Positions 9,304 to 17,990 of a stretch of 56,249 nucleotides of DNA are shown here, in pieces. The notes under the pieces are model-generated. The model saw only the letters and a program-made list of their open reading frames with translations, searched no databases and was not told the origin of the DNA. Origin of the DNA: Candidatus Melainabacteria bacterium GWF2_37_15. Its GTDB lineage: Bacteria; Cyanobacteriota; Vampirovibrionia; Gastranaerophilales; UBA9971. The DNA lies in NCBI GenBank assembly GCA_001784565.1, contig MFRL01000010.1, positions 9,276 through 65,524 on the forward strand, written 5' to 3'. The stretch's first letter is position 1. The number at the start of each line of letters is the position of its first letter. The position numbers and the translations under genes are program-made.

Positions 9304-10938
9304 CTAGCTCAATGTCATCTCACAATTTTTACAATCAAAATCGAGCCTGTATTTATTATGTTCACAAGTCAAATACAGCGGTTCATTTGATTTTCCACAC
9401 AGGTTAAACTGGTACTTCAAACAATGCTTTGTAATCATAAGCTTTTTTTCTGCCATATTAATACCTGATTCGGCAGCTGGCTCAATAGTTTCCACCCCAT
9501 GTCGTGTATAAAACTGTCTTGCAAATTTATTCAGCACATTAGCGGAATAATCAAGATTCTTTTGAGAATATGGAAAGTTATTGAGAATAATTTTAAACAC
9601 ATTTTGGAGATAATTCTGCATTCTTTCCTGCTCAATCATTACAATAGCCTGTCTTCTTAACTCATTCAGGACACCTACAGGAATAAAGGGAACGGGATCA
9701 ACGTTAATATTGATTTCTTCAGCAACAAAATCAGTATCACCGAGTTTTGACAGTTGTTTTTTAATGTTTTGTATTGCCATTTCGCTGTTTTTAGCCGGCT
9801 CAAATTTTTCATTCGCTAATTTTAATAATTCATTATTAAAATTAATTTTTATCTTTATTTTTCTTTCAATTTTAAGCGCTTTAAGGCGTTTTATGTACTC
9901 ATGATCAAGGTTTCTATAAATAAATGTGCCTTTTTTAATTGACTTGAAATTGTTTGTTCCCTGAAGCTCACCCTGCTCGTCAAAATATGTAACCCCGTCG
10001 CCATTATTTAGCTTTGCTTTCTCAATTTGTCCCATAGGCTCGCCAATATGCTTTGGGGAATCAAAAGCAGCTATGTCTTTATTTCGTCCCTGTAAAAAAT
10101 AAGTAGTATAGCCTCTATTAAAGGTTTTATCAGGGTTAAAGTCGAATTCAGGGGCAGTTTTGTCAATTTTATGCCTGTAATAGCTAACTATGTTTTTAAT
10201 ATAGTTAGTATCCTTAAGCCTTCCCTCTATTTTAAACGAGGAAATTCCTGCATTTATCAGGTCATCAAGGTGTCCTGATAAATTTAAATCTTTTAATGAC
10301 AGCAAATATTTATCTTTAGCAAGTACGTTACCTTTGGAATCAGTGAGGGTGTATTGTTTCCGACAGGGCTGTGCGCATTCGCCCCTGTTGCCACTCCTTC
10401 CCCCGTTAACATAGCTTAAATAGCATTGACCGCTGTAACTTACACATAATGCGCCATGCACAAAAAATTCAAGATCAATGTTCGTCTTAGTTTTTATCTC
10501 CCTGATTTGCTCTAAACTCAATTCTCTTGGCAATATTACTCTCTGAAACCCAACCTTTTCAAGAAAATCAACCTTTTCCCAAGTGTTGTTGTAGCATTGT
10601 GTGCTGGCAAACAATGGGATTGGGGGCAAATCTAACTCCAACAGTCCCATATCCTGGATAATAATCGCATCAGCGCCAAGTTCGTACAGTCGCTGGATTA
10701 GCTCACGGGCATCGAGGATCTCTTTGTCGGTCAGTATTGTATTAATGGTTACATAAACCTTTACCCAGTGTTTATGGGCAAATTTAACCAGTTTTTCAAT
10801 ATCGTCAAGGCTATTTGCGGCGCTTGACCGTGCGCCGTACCTGCTTGATCCAATATAAACAGCATCAGCACCGCATTGGATTGCGGTAATACCTGTTTCA
10901 AGGTCTTTTGCAGGGGCTAGTAATTCTGGCTTTTTCAT
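9304..10938 (-). CDS. U32 family protein, RlhA/YdcP-like
   Basis: A 544-residue member of the U32 'peptidase' family. It opens with KPELLAPAKDLETGITAIQCGADAVYIG (a TIM-barrel start), carries the U32 signature region YVNGGRSGNRGECAQPCRKQ near residue 185 with two of the cysteines expected for an iron-sulfur site, and ends in a further collagenase-like domain and a cysteine-rich tail (CGKSNEPLYLTCEHN, CKNC). E. coli relatives hydroxylate 23S rRNA C2501 (RlhA) or tRNA (TrhP); the GRSGNRGECAQPC pattern looks RlhA-like, so RNA hydroxylation is inferred. Its start codon lies only 19 bases from that of the divergent M48 gene. Confidence 0.85.
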   Translation of the reverse strand: MKKPELLAPAKDLETGITAIQCGADAVYIGSSRYGARSSAANSLDDIEKLVKFAHKHWVKVYVTINTILTDKEILDARELIQRLYELGADAIIIQDMGLLELDLPPIPLFASTQCYNNTWEKVDFLEKVGFQRVILPRELSLEQIREIKTKTNIDLEFFVHGALCVSYSGQCYLSYVNGGRSGNRGECAQPCRKQYTLTDSKGNVLAKDKYLLSLKDLNLSGHLDDLINAGISSFKIEGRLKDTNYIKNIVSYYRHKIDKTAPEFDFNPDKTFNRGYTTYFLQGRNKDIAAFDSPKHIGEPMGQIEKAKLNNGDGVTYFDEQGELQGTNNFKSIKKGTFIYRNLDHEYIKRLKALKIERKIKIKINFNNELLKLANEKFEPAKNSEMAIQNIKKQLSKLGDTDFVAEEININVDPVPFIPVGVLNELRRQAIVMIEQERMQNYLQNVFKIILNNFPYSQKNLDYSANVLNKFARQFYTRHGVETIEPAAESGINMAEKKLMITKHCLKYQFNLCGKSNEPLYLTCEHNKYRLDFDCKNCEMTLS

Positions 10939-10957
10939 TTGGTGGTACTATTATATT
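10939..10957. promoter_or_regulatory. 19-bp divergent start-to-start gap
   Basis: Between the ATG of the minus-strand U32 gene and the ATG of the plus-strand M48 gene there are only 19 bases. A TATAAT reads on the minus strand at 10955-10950, about 11 bases before the U32 ATG, and TACTAT reads on the plus strand at 10946-10951, six bases before the M48 ATG. Neither gene has a ribosome site. The -35 elements would have to lie inside the opposing coding sequences, and both messages would have almost no leader. Confidence 0.5.
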
Positions 10958-11683
10958 ATGAAAAAATTATTTTATTTTTTGACCATTTTTACACTATTTT
11001 TCTGTACAGTTTCTTGCTCGCTTGCTCAAGAAACTCAGAAACTTTACGGTAATGTTGAAGAAAATCTCGAACTGGTCAACACAATCGGGCAAAAAATCCT
11101 AAAAAGTAACAATTTGTCCGACAAAATCAAGTTCCTCGTAGCGGAAGAAGACCACGTCAACGCTTATGCAAACATTAAAGACGAAGTTTACATCTATAGA
11201 GGGCTTTTAAAAGTTGTCGAAACTGAAGACGAGCTGGCAGGCGTAATTTCTCACGAAGTAGGCCATATAAAAAATGAACATGTTAAAAAACAGGCATTTT
11301 TGCAAATAATAATGAAGCCAATAACCTCCTCAATTTCTTATATCACGGACAAACTCTGGATTAATAAGCTCGCAGAGTACATGGGAATCCTGACAATAAT
11401 GAAAGTGAGCCGAAGTGCTGAATATCAGGCAGATTCAACAGGTGCAGACCTCATGGTTAAAGCCGGATACAACCCGCTGGGTATGATTTCTGTATTAAAC
11501 AGGATCACCGAAAACCAGCTGGACATCATTTCAACCCATCCATCAGGAGATAAGCGGCTTGTGCATTTGTACGATTATTTAAGCTCTAACTATGCTGAAC
11601 AAGTAAAAAATGGTTATCCAACAAAATCATATGCTGAATTTAAAGCATATATGGATGAAGTTTTAAAAAACCGTAACAAGTGA
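10958..11683 (+). CDS. M48-family zinc metalloprotease, exported
   Basis: A 241-residue protease with an N-terminal signal sequence (MKKLFYFLTIFTLFFCTVSC) that may end in a lipobox-like cysteine at 20. The zinc motif HEVGH is at residues 99-103 (VISHEVGHIKNEH), and the third ligand glutamate is in SAEYQADSTGADLM. A late HPSGDKRLVHL matches the M48 C-terminal HP-x-x-x-x-R. The size and layout resemble the small periplasmic M48 proteases (LoiP/BepA core) without TPRs, which cleave misfolded outer-membrane proteins; that role is inferred. It is divergent from the U32 gene. Confidence 0.88.
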   Translation: MKKLFYFLTIFTLFFCTVSCSLAQETQKLYGNVEENLELVNTIGQKILKSNNLSDKIKFLVAEEDHVNAYANIKDEVYIYRGLLKVVETEDELAGVISHEVGHIKNEHVKKQAFLQIIMKPITSSISYITDKLWINKLAEYMGILTIMKVSRSAEYQADSTGADLMVKAGYNPLGMISVLNRITENQLDIISTHPSGDKRLVHLYDYLSSNYAEQVKNGYPTKSYAEFKAYMDEVLKNRNK

Positions 11684-11757
11684 TATGAAGGGGCTTTTAG
11701 CGGCGCCTTACACATTTTTTGTTTTCTTTTTGGGTTGTCCTTGACGTATTAAGTCAC

Positions 11758-11804
11758 TTTTAAGAGGGGAGCTGGACGCTACGCATCCAGCTTCCCTCTT
11801 AAAG
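11758..11804. terminator. Long hairpin between convergent genes
   Basis: Left arm TTTAAGAGGGGAGCTGGA and right arm TCCAGCTTCCCTCTTAAA pair over about 17 bases with one bulge. It sits between the M48 gene and the minus-strand gene 11826-12995. There is only a weak T-run after it on the plus strand (CATTTTT), so bidirectional termination is likely but not certain. Confidence 0.6.
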
Positions 11805-11825
11805 AACATTTTTAACGCCAAGTTT

Positions 11826-12995
11826 TTATCTTTCGCTGAGTTTTTTAAGGTCTCTTTCTGCGTTTTTAATGGAAAAAGTCGCTATAGGCTGTCTGGTTCT
11901 GTTGTCGTAAAACACAAGCCAATGCTTTTTCTTCGGGTTATCAACGGAAAACGACAATCTTCCTATGGCTCTGGAATTTGGAGCGATTTTTTTGAACCAT
12001 AAATCAGTATGACCAAATGGTGAAGCATAATATACAGTTTTGTATTCGCTTAAAAGCGCCATATCAAATGTGCTAAAGGTTTTCTTTGTTTTATTTTCAA
12101 TATCAATGGTCAATGTTATAGTATTTAACTCGCCAAAGGGGTCTTTTTCAAGATTATAGCTCGTTATTTTTACATTTAAACCATCGTACACAAGCTCTTT
12201 ATCCCTGAGCGATTCTTCTGTTAAAACAGGGAGCTCCATTTCTTCAGCGATTTTTACCTTAATTTCATCACCTGGCGCAATAAGTATCTCTTTGCCTTTT
12301 CTCACCATTGAAGCAGTAAGACCGACTACAGCGCCAACTCCTGCTCCTCCTGCCACAGTTGTGCCTTTACTTGCAACAGCCGCACCAAGTCCTAAAAATT
12401 TAAAAGCAAGCAGCCCGCCTATAATGCCACCCGCCACTGTATATGCCGTATCTTCCAGCACTATCTTTGCGGTTTCAGAAGCAGGGTGTCTTTTTGTTGT
12501 CATACTGGCTTCTATTGGTATTTTCCTGTTATCAGGAGTAATAAGATAGTCAAATTTTACGTTTATATAACCGTCCCGGCCCAACCTTTTGCTGTTCTGG
12601 ATTTTAGTAACTGTCCCATGAGCTACGGTTCCGCTGGGAATTACAACCCCGCCTTTTTTTACGGCAAAGTCATCAGTTACTTCAGCAAAGAATTCATCTC
12701 CTACCTGGTTAAGGCCGGTACTTATGACAGAAGACACGGTCATTTTAAGTTTTGCACCTTCACGAACTTCTTCCATTTCACCTGTAAAAATGTCTGAGTG
12801 CTCGCCCTGCTCGTCATAATTAACACGACCACGCAACGTACCTTTTAAAGGCTGTGCATTTTCATCTACCTGGTATTCAAGCTGTTTTACTTCATGATCT
12901 GTGAGGTTCTCAGCATAACAAAAACCTGCATAATTAAACGCAAACAGGCAAATTAAAATTACTGAAAGAACCCTCTTCTTCATACATTTAATCAT
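11826..12995 (-). CDS. Exported protein with central glycine-rich hairpin, function unknown
   Basis: A 389-residue protein with a clear signal peptide (KKRVLSVILICLFAFNYAGFCYA). The middle has a beta-rich domain (GDEFFAEVTDDFAVKKGGVVIPSG; residues about 90-180) resembling domains of envelope/secretion channel proteins. Next comes a glycine/alanine-rich hydrophobic hairpin at about 190-235 (GGIIGGLLAFKFLGLGAAVA), then a C-terminal beta domain. Two ATGs (12995, 12983) are equally possible; neither has a ribosome site. I cannot name the family; an envelope-associated role is inferred from the export signal. Confidence 0.65.
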   Translation of the reverse strand: MIKCMKKRVLSVILICLFAFNYAGFCYAENLTDHEVKQLEYQVDENAQPLKGTLRGRVNYDEQGEHSDIFTGEMEEVREGAKLKMTVSSVISTGLNQVGDEFFAEVTDDFAVKKGGVVIPSGTVAHGTVTKIQNSKRLGRDGYINVKFDYLITPDNRKIPIEASMTTKRHPASETAKIVLEDTAYTVAGGIIGGLLAFKFLGLGAAVASKGTTVAGGAGVGAVVGLTASMVRKGKEILIAPGDEIKVKIAEEMELPVLTEESLRDKELVYDGLNVKITSYNLEKDPFGELNTITLTIDIENKTKKTFSTFDMALLSEYKTVYYASPFGHTDLWFKKIAPNSRAIGRLSFSVDNPKKKHWLVFYDNRTRQPIATFSIKNAERDLKKLSER

Positions 12996-13048
12996 ACACT
13001 AGTTTTTAGGAACTTTCATTAAAAGTTGGAATAAATTAACCTCATGGC

Positions 13049-13417
13049 CTACTCAGCAACTTCTGCTTCATAGGAATCCCTGATTTTTTCCTTTATTAAA
13101 AAAGCTATGTTTTTTGCTACACTGCTCTGCATATCTTCCGGGCAGTTTTCAAGCATTTGCACTGCTGTCCTTATTGTTTCATTGAGGTCGTACCATCTTT
13201 CACTTCCTCTTTCACAGCGACCATCTTCTACAGCGCTTAAAATATCCTCAACTGACCTGTAAGAGTCAGCTTCTATGTTATGTTCAATTATAATTTTGAT
13301 TAAATTAAAGGCTATTTTTAGCTGAAACTGGTCATCTGTTGTTTCCAGTATCCGCATTGCCTTTGAAAGTATCGGGTCTTTGTCATACCAACGCCGGTTT
13401 TGTTCCTTGTTTTTCAT
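13049..13417 (-). CDS. Small helical hypothetical protein
   Basis: A 122-residue acidic, helical protein with two similar motifs, NRRWYDKDPILSKAMRILE (residues about 8-26) and SERWYDLNETIRTAVQMLE (about 76-94), which suggests an internal duplication of a RWYD-x-x-x-x-I-x-x-A-x-x-x-LE unit. No signal peptide or membrane helix. It starts inside the last 35 bases of the PHP-glycosyltransferase gene, so it is probably translationally coupled to it. The family is not recognised. Confidence 0.65.
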   Translation of the reverse strand: MKNKEQNRRWYDKDPILSKAMRILETTDDQFQLKIAFNLIKIIIEHNIEADSYRSVEDILSAVEDGRCERGSERWYDLNETIRTAVQMLENCPEDMQSSVAKNIAFLIKEKIRDSYEAEVAE

Positions 13418-15791
13418 ATTCGTCCTGCTCTATACTTTGCTCCTGGGTATAAAATTTCCACGTTTCTAAAAACGCATCTTCAAAAGAACGATTTTTCATA
13501 TATTCCAGAGATCTTTCAGACATTGTACAAAGTTTTTCTTTATCAAGCAAGCTTTTTATACCATTGTAAAGGGAATCTTCGTTATTTCCTTTTATGATTA
13601 TTCCTGTTTCATTAGGGATTATATTTTCCATAGGACCGCCGCCGTCAGTCACAATAACAGGAGTCCCACAAGCCTGCGCTTCCAGTACCACGTTACCGAA
13701 TGTATCGGTAGTTGACGGGAAAACAAACAAATCGGCTTCAGAATAAAGTTTTATAAGTTCATCTCCCTGCTTATAACCCAGGAATTCAACATTTGCACCT
13801 TTCATGTACTCACGCATTTCATCTCTGTATGGCCCGTCGCCTACGACCTGAAGCACAACATTACTGTATTCCGCTGATATTTTTTTAAATGCATCCGCAA
13901 GCAAATGAAGGTTTTTTTCCCTGGAAACTCTTCCTACATAAAGAAGCTTGATTATTTTGTCATCTTTGGGCGCAATAGGCCTGAATTTACTTGTATCAAC
14001 GCCTCTTGGATACAATTTCAGTTTTCTACTGTCTATTCCTTTACTTTCCAGCTCGTTTTTCATTGCATTTGATGGCACAAACACCATATCCAGCTGGTTA
14101 TAGTACCATACCATGTACTTCCAGGCCAGTGACTCAAGGCTTGGATCGCCTGTTAAATGAGCCAGATACTGCGGAAAAGCTGTATGATAAGTCCCAAATA
14201 TCGGCTTTTTAAGTAATTTGGATATAGATAATGCTGCTAAACCAACTAAACCGGGCGTCGCAACGTGTATATGCGTAAAGTTTTCGTTGTAGCAATAATC
14301 AAGCATCTCAAGAAACGGCGGGTAATAACAATTTAAATCGGAATATGTCGGCATTTCGTACTGACCCACCGGCTCAAATACCTTTTCATCAAGTATTTTT
14401 TCGGGATCGTGCGCACAGGTAACTATTGTATAATCTTTCCCTGTTTTCCTTGCAATTTTCAGATTCTGCTGGAGCGTTTTTGCTACTCCGTTAACATCGT
14501 AAAAAGTGTCCGAAAAGTGGACTACTTTTACTTCTTTTTCCCTGCTGACAGTTTTTTCCTGAAGTTCACGCGCAAATTTTTTATTTTTCTCAAATGAATG
14601 ATACGCAATAAAATAAGGCGCAACAAGGAAATACAGGGAGCCTGCCGAGCCTAATGTATGAAAAATATCAAACACATTACCGTTTTTAGCTGTATTAAGA
14701 ATGTAATTAATCAGGTGTGAAATACCGCAATTTATATTACTGTTTGCCACTTCAAACCATTTATCTGAAATATTATCAGGCGTGACATCTTTTATTATGT
14801 CTTTATGCCTGGTTACCATTGTTTTATTGATAATTTTAATCATGGAATTCGAAAGCAGCTGTGAGTTTTCACCTTCCAGCCCATTAATATTATCCCTGAA
14901 ACTTGATATAAACTTTGAAATTAAGTCCTCATCACGTTTTTTATTAAGCAAAAGCCTGTCAATTATTTTAAGGCTGGTATCTTTTGTGACAAATCTTTCA
15001 ATGTCAAACCTGCTTGCATAAAACTGGTAGGCAATGCTGTACAGGTTATGGGCAAAACCCGCGGGAGTAAGCTCAGTTCCACGCTCCTCAAATTTCCCTT
15101 CATTAATTACCTTATTTAGAAACTCCTTAACACTCAAACATTTTTCTGATTCAGTGTACTTTCTAGCAATTTTTATACCTGTATGATCGTCTGAACCGGC
15201 TGTAAAAGTTTTTTTCCATGCTACTCCCACAGGCTGTATGTCATATTTAGCGGAAAGATCATCAATAATCTGAGGTGTGAGGTTATTTAACAAGAATTTC
15301 AATATGGTATTTTGTTCAGCTTCACGTGAACCATTGAGTTCAAAAGTATTGAACAATACCAGCAGTTTTTCATAATGCTCCTGCGTAAGCCTGTTATTTA
15401 CCGAATAAAGCGGATGCGCAACTGAATGGAAAATATCATTTTCAACGAGATAATCTCTGAATTCATAAATATTATGTCTTAGGTTCATCATTTCCTGGTA
15501 TTGGAATTCCCTGATGTCATAGGTTAAAATATGCACCTTACAGTCATCTTCAGGAAATCTGCTGGTTACTTCGCAGCTTATAAAGGTATTCGGGTATTTT
15601 AAAATTTCCAGACAGCCTGTGATTTCGTTATGGTCTGTAATTGTATAGCAATTCATGCCCATTTTTTTGGCGGCATGATAGATTTCCTCCGGTTCAGTAA
15701 AGGATTCTGAACATCCAAATTTCCTTAAAAGCCAGTTACTGGGCTGATCAGAATACTTAGAATGAACGTGCAGATCAGCTTTCCATTTCAT
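13383..15791 (-). CDS. PHP-domain / GT4 glycosyltransferase fusion
   Basis: An 802-residue two-part protein. Residues 1-250 form a PHP metal-dependent phosphoesterase domain: DLHVHSKYSD at 6-15, ITDHNEITG near 55, later SDDH-T-G. After a helical linker (about 250-430), residues 430-790 form a GT-B fold GT4 glycosyltransferase, with SREKNLHLLADAF, VVGDGPYRDEM and the donor site TTDTFGNVVLEAQACGTPVI. The GT4 half resembles enzymes adding mannose or glucose to lipids. PHP-GT4 fusions occur in several bacteria, but the substrate pairing is unknown; sugar-lipid synthesis is inferred. The small 13049-13417 gene overlaps its 3' end. Confidence 0.85.
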   Translation of the reverse strand: MKWKADLHVHSKYSDQPSNWLLRKFGCSESFTEPEEIYHAAKKMGMNCYTITDHNEITGCLEILKYPNTFISCEVTSRFPEDDCKVHILTYDIREFQYQEMMNLRHNIYEFRDYLVENDIFHSVAHPLYSVNNRLTQEHYEKLLVLFNTFELNGSREAEQNTILKFLLNNLTPQIIDDLSAKYDIQPVGVAWKKTFTAGSDDHTGIKIARKYTESEKCLSVKEFLNKVINEGKFEERGTELTPAGFAHNLYSIAYQFYASRFDIERFVTKDTSLKIIDRLLLNKKRDEDLISKFISSFRDNINGLEGENSQLLSNSMIKIINKTMVTRHKDIIKDVTPDNISDKWFEVANSNINCGISHLINYILNTAKNGNVFDIFHTLGSAGSLYFLVAPYFIAYHSFEKNKKFARELQEKTVSREKEVKVVHFSDTFYDVNGVAKTLQQNLKIARKTGKDYTIVTCAHDPEKILDEKVFEPVGQYEMPTYSDLNCYYPPFLEMLDYCYNENFTHIHVATPGLVGLAALSISKLLKKPIFGTYHTAFPQYLAHLTGDPSLESLAWKYMVWYYNQLDMVFVPSNAMKNELESKGIDSRKLKLYPRGVDTSKFRPIAPKDDKIIKLLYVGRVSREKNLHLLADAFKKISAEYSNVVLQVVGDGPYRDEMREYMKGANVEFLGYKQGDELIKLYSEADLFVFPSTTDTFGNVVLEAQACGTPVIVTDGGGPMENIIPNETGIIIKGNNEDSLYNGIKSLLDKEKLCTMSERSLEYMKNRSFEDAFLETWKFYTQEQSIEQDEYEKQGTKPALV

Positions 15792-15909
15792 TTAAATCTT
15801 CTTTCCTTAACACTTATTACCCACCCGAGTATTATATCTGGTTTCTGTTAAAATTTTATTATAATTGAATTATAATTATATTAGGAAGCACCAAATGGGG
15901 AGTAAATAA

Positions 15910-17298
15910 TTGTTTGAAACATTATCTGAACGTCTTCAAAATACAATAAAAGACATTTCAGGCAAAGGTAAAATTACTGAAGAGAACATGAACGATGCCT
16001 TAAGGGAAGTCCGCAGGGCTTTATTGGAAGCGGATGTAAGCCTTAAGGTCGTAAAAGCATTTATTTCAAATATAAAAGATAAGGCAATTGGCGAAGAAGT
16101 TTTAAAAAGTATTACTCCGGGCCAGCAGCTTGTAAAAATCGTATATGATGAACTTGTTCAATTACTTGGCGGGCAAAATGTACCGATTTCAACTGAGGGA
16201 AAACCTAATATAATAATGCTGTTCGGCTTGCAGGGTTCTGGTAAAACCACCACAGCCGCAAAACTTGCGCTTAAAATACGCAAAGGCGGCAGGAATCCTC
16301 TCATAGTAGCAGCGGACGTTTACAGGCCGGCAGCTATTAAACAGCTCCAGTCACTGGGTAAACAGGTTAATATACCCGTATATGCCGAGGAAGACAGCAA
16401 AGATGTAAGGCAAATAGTGACTTCCGCCATAAAATTTGCTAAAGATGAAGGCTATAATAGTGTAATAGTTGATACAGCAGGCCGACTCCAAATTGACACA
16501 GAACTCATGGCAGAGCTGTTAATACTTGACAGGCTGTTTGAACCTGCTGAAAAACTTCTTGTAATTGATTCTATGATGGGGCAGGAAGCGGTCAACGTTG
16601 CACAAACCTTTGATGAGCAGCTTGGTATTACAGGTATTGTGATGACAAAGCTGGATGGTGATTCCAGAGGCGGTGCAGCGCTCAGTGTTGTGCAATCTAC
16701 AGGAAAGCCCGTAAAATTTGCCGGTATGGGTGAAAAGATGGATGCATTGGAGCCATTTTACCCGGAAAGAATGGCACAAAGAATCCTTGGGATGGGCGAT
16801 GTAATTACTCTTGTAGAAAAAGCCCAGCAGTCGATAAATATTGAAGAAGCAAAGGAAATTGAGAAAAAGATCAGGGGTAAAGATTTTTCTCTTGAAGATT
16901 TTATGAAAATGCAAAAACAAATGAAATCCCTGGGTTCCCTGGATCAGATACTTGGAATGCTTCCTATACCGGGAATTAACAAAGCTGACAAGGAAAAACT
17001 TGCTTATGTAGGCGAAGGACAGCTTAAAAAAATTGAAGCATACGTAAACAGTATGACACCGGAAGAAAGACAGCACCCTGATATGATAAGCCCCAGCAGG
17101 AAAAGAAGGATTGCTGCTGGTTGCGGTGCGGAAATACCTGAAATAAACAGGTTTTTAAAAGAGTTTGATAATATGAAAAAAATGATGAGAAAAGTTACCG
17201 GTATGGCAAAGGGAGGCAAAATACCACCTGCAATGAAAGGCATGATGAAGGGGATGAAAATGCCACCGGGAATGGCAGGGAAATTTAAAGGGTTTTAA
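15910..17298 (+). CDS. ffh: Signal recognition particle protein Ffh
   Basis: A 462-residue SRP GTPase that binds 4.5S RNA and delivers ribosomes with signal peptides to FtsY. The N domain is followed by G1 GLQGSGKTTTAAKLA (residues 106-120), DVYRPAA, G3 DTAGRL and TKLDGDSRGG. The C-terminal M domain (about 300-462) has the RNA-binding ISPSRKRRIAAGCG segment and a methionine-rich tail (GMKMPPGMAG). The start is a TTG at 15910 with GGGGAG eight bases upstream; no in-frame ATG fits the family N-terminus (FETLSERLQNTIKDISGKG). It stands as a single gene. Confidence 0.96.
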   Translation: MFETLSERLQNTIKDISGKGKITEENMNDALREVRRALLEADVSLKVVKAFISNIKDKAIGEEVLKSITPGQQLVKIVYDELVQLLGGQNVPISTEGKPNIIMLFGLQGSGKTTTAAKLALKIRKGGRNPLIVAADVYRPAAIKQLQSLGKQVNIPVYAEEDSKDVRQIVTSAIKFAKDEGYNSVIVDTAGRLQIDTELMAELLILDRLFEPAEKLLVIDSMMGQEAVNVAQTFDEQLGITGIVMTKLDGDSRGGAALSVVQSTGKPVKFAGMGEKMDALEPFYPERMAQRILGMGDVITLVEKAQQSINIEEAKEIEKKIRGKDFSLEDFMKMQKQMKSLGSLDQILGMLPIPGINKADKEKLAYVGEGQLKKIEAYVNSMTPEERQHPDMISPSRKRRIAAGCGAEIPEINRFLKEFDNMKKMMRKVTGMAKGGKIPPAMKGMMKGMKMPPGMAGKFKGF

Positions 17299-17403
17299 AT
17301 TATCGTCATATTAAGCGAAACAACAGTGCTGGCATACCTGCCCGCAAAATGATATTGTAGATTGCATAAATGCACCCTAATTTGTAAGAAAATAGAAAAT
17401 AGG

Positions 17404-17427
17404 GTTGGGTCAATTTTTAATTGACTC
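17404..17427. repeat. Short hairpin repeat, GTTGGGTC family, copy 1
   Basis: GTTGGGTCAATTTTT then AATTGAC form an imperfect hairpin. The same 22 bases recur exactly at 56056-56077, and a shorter version occurs at 56202-56225. It lies in the 281-base space between ffh and the HTH gene. Otherwise that space holds only a doubled CGTTCGATTT at 17537-17557 upstream of the next start. Confidence 0.7.
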
Positions 17428-17579
17428 AATACCAAATAACTCACCCCTCACGCCGAAAACCCCCAAAACCCTGACAAAATATGCTATAATAAATATATAA
17501 ACGCTTTTGATAATAATAAAAATTTTTCGTTAAAAATCGTTCGATTTCGTTCGATTTTAGAAAAAAGAGGGGTTAGAGT

Positions 17580-17990
17580 ATGGTTAAAGAACTTACACCA
17601 AAACAATTGGAAGTTATTTTAGAATTCATCAAAATTGGTAAAGTTGAAGAAGCTTGTAAGCAAGCAGGAATAGCAAAATCAACCTATTATGAATGGCTGA
17701 AAATACCGGAATTCCAGGCAGAATTAAAACAACAACAGGAACAGGTTTATGAAAGCACAGTCTCAAGCATGAAATACCTGCTTTCTAAAGCAGTGGAAAC
17801 CCAGGAACAACTGCTGAACAGCGAAAATGAAAGAGTAAGGCTAAGAGTGTCATCCGCTATTATTAACAATGCTGTGAAAATCTTTGAAATGGCTAATTTA
17901 AACAAAAGACTTCAGGGTATTGAAAAACACCTGGATGAAATGGAGCAGCTTAAAGAACTCAGGAAAAAGCTTGATGAAAAGCGAATTTAA
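17580..17990 (+). CDS. phBC6A51-type helix-turn-helix protein
   Basis: A 136-residue protein with an N-terminal helix-turn-helix (residues about 10-45: VILEFIKIGKVEEACKQAGIAKSTYYEWLK) followed by a long helical, charged C-terminus. The HTH has the shape seen in phage small-terminase-like and transposase-like phBC6A51 proteins. No phage structural gene lies near, so this is probably a domesticated or remnant mobile-element gene. It is followed by an overlapping coiled-coil gene. A purine-rich leader (AGAGGGGTTAGAGT) precedes the ATG. Confidence 0.75.
   Translation: MVKELTPKQLEVILEFIKIGKVEEACKQAGIAKSTYYEWLKIPEFQAELKQQQEQVYESTVSSMKYLLSKAVETQEQLLNSENERVRLRVSSAIINNAVKIFEMANLNKRLQGIEKHLDEMEQLKELRKKLDEKRI

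Noticed and set aside
12292-12797. Long open frames on the plus strand inside the 11826-12995 gene
   Set aside because: They are shadows of the coding strand, with no ribosome site and composition unlike the proteins here.
14782-15021. Plus-strand frame within the PHP-glycosyltransferase gene
   Set aside because: Hydrophobic translation is due to the antisense of charged helices; there is no promoter or ribosome site.
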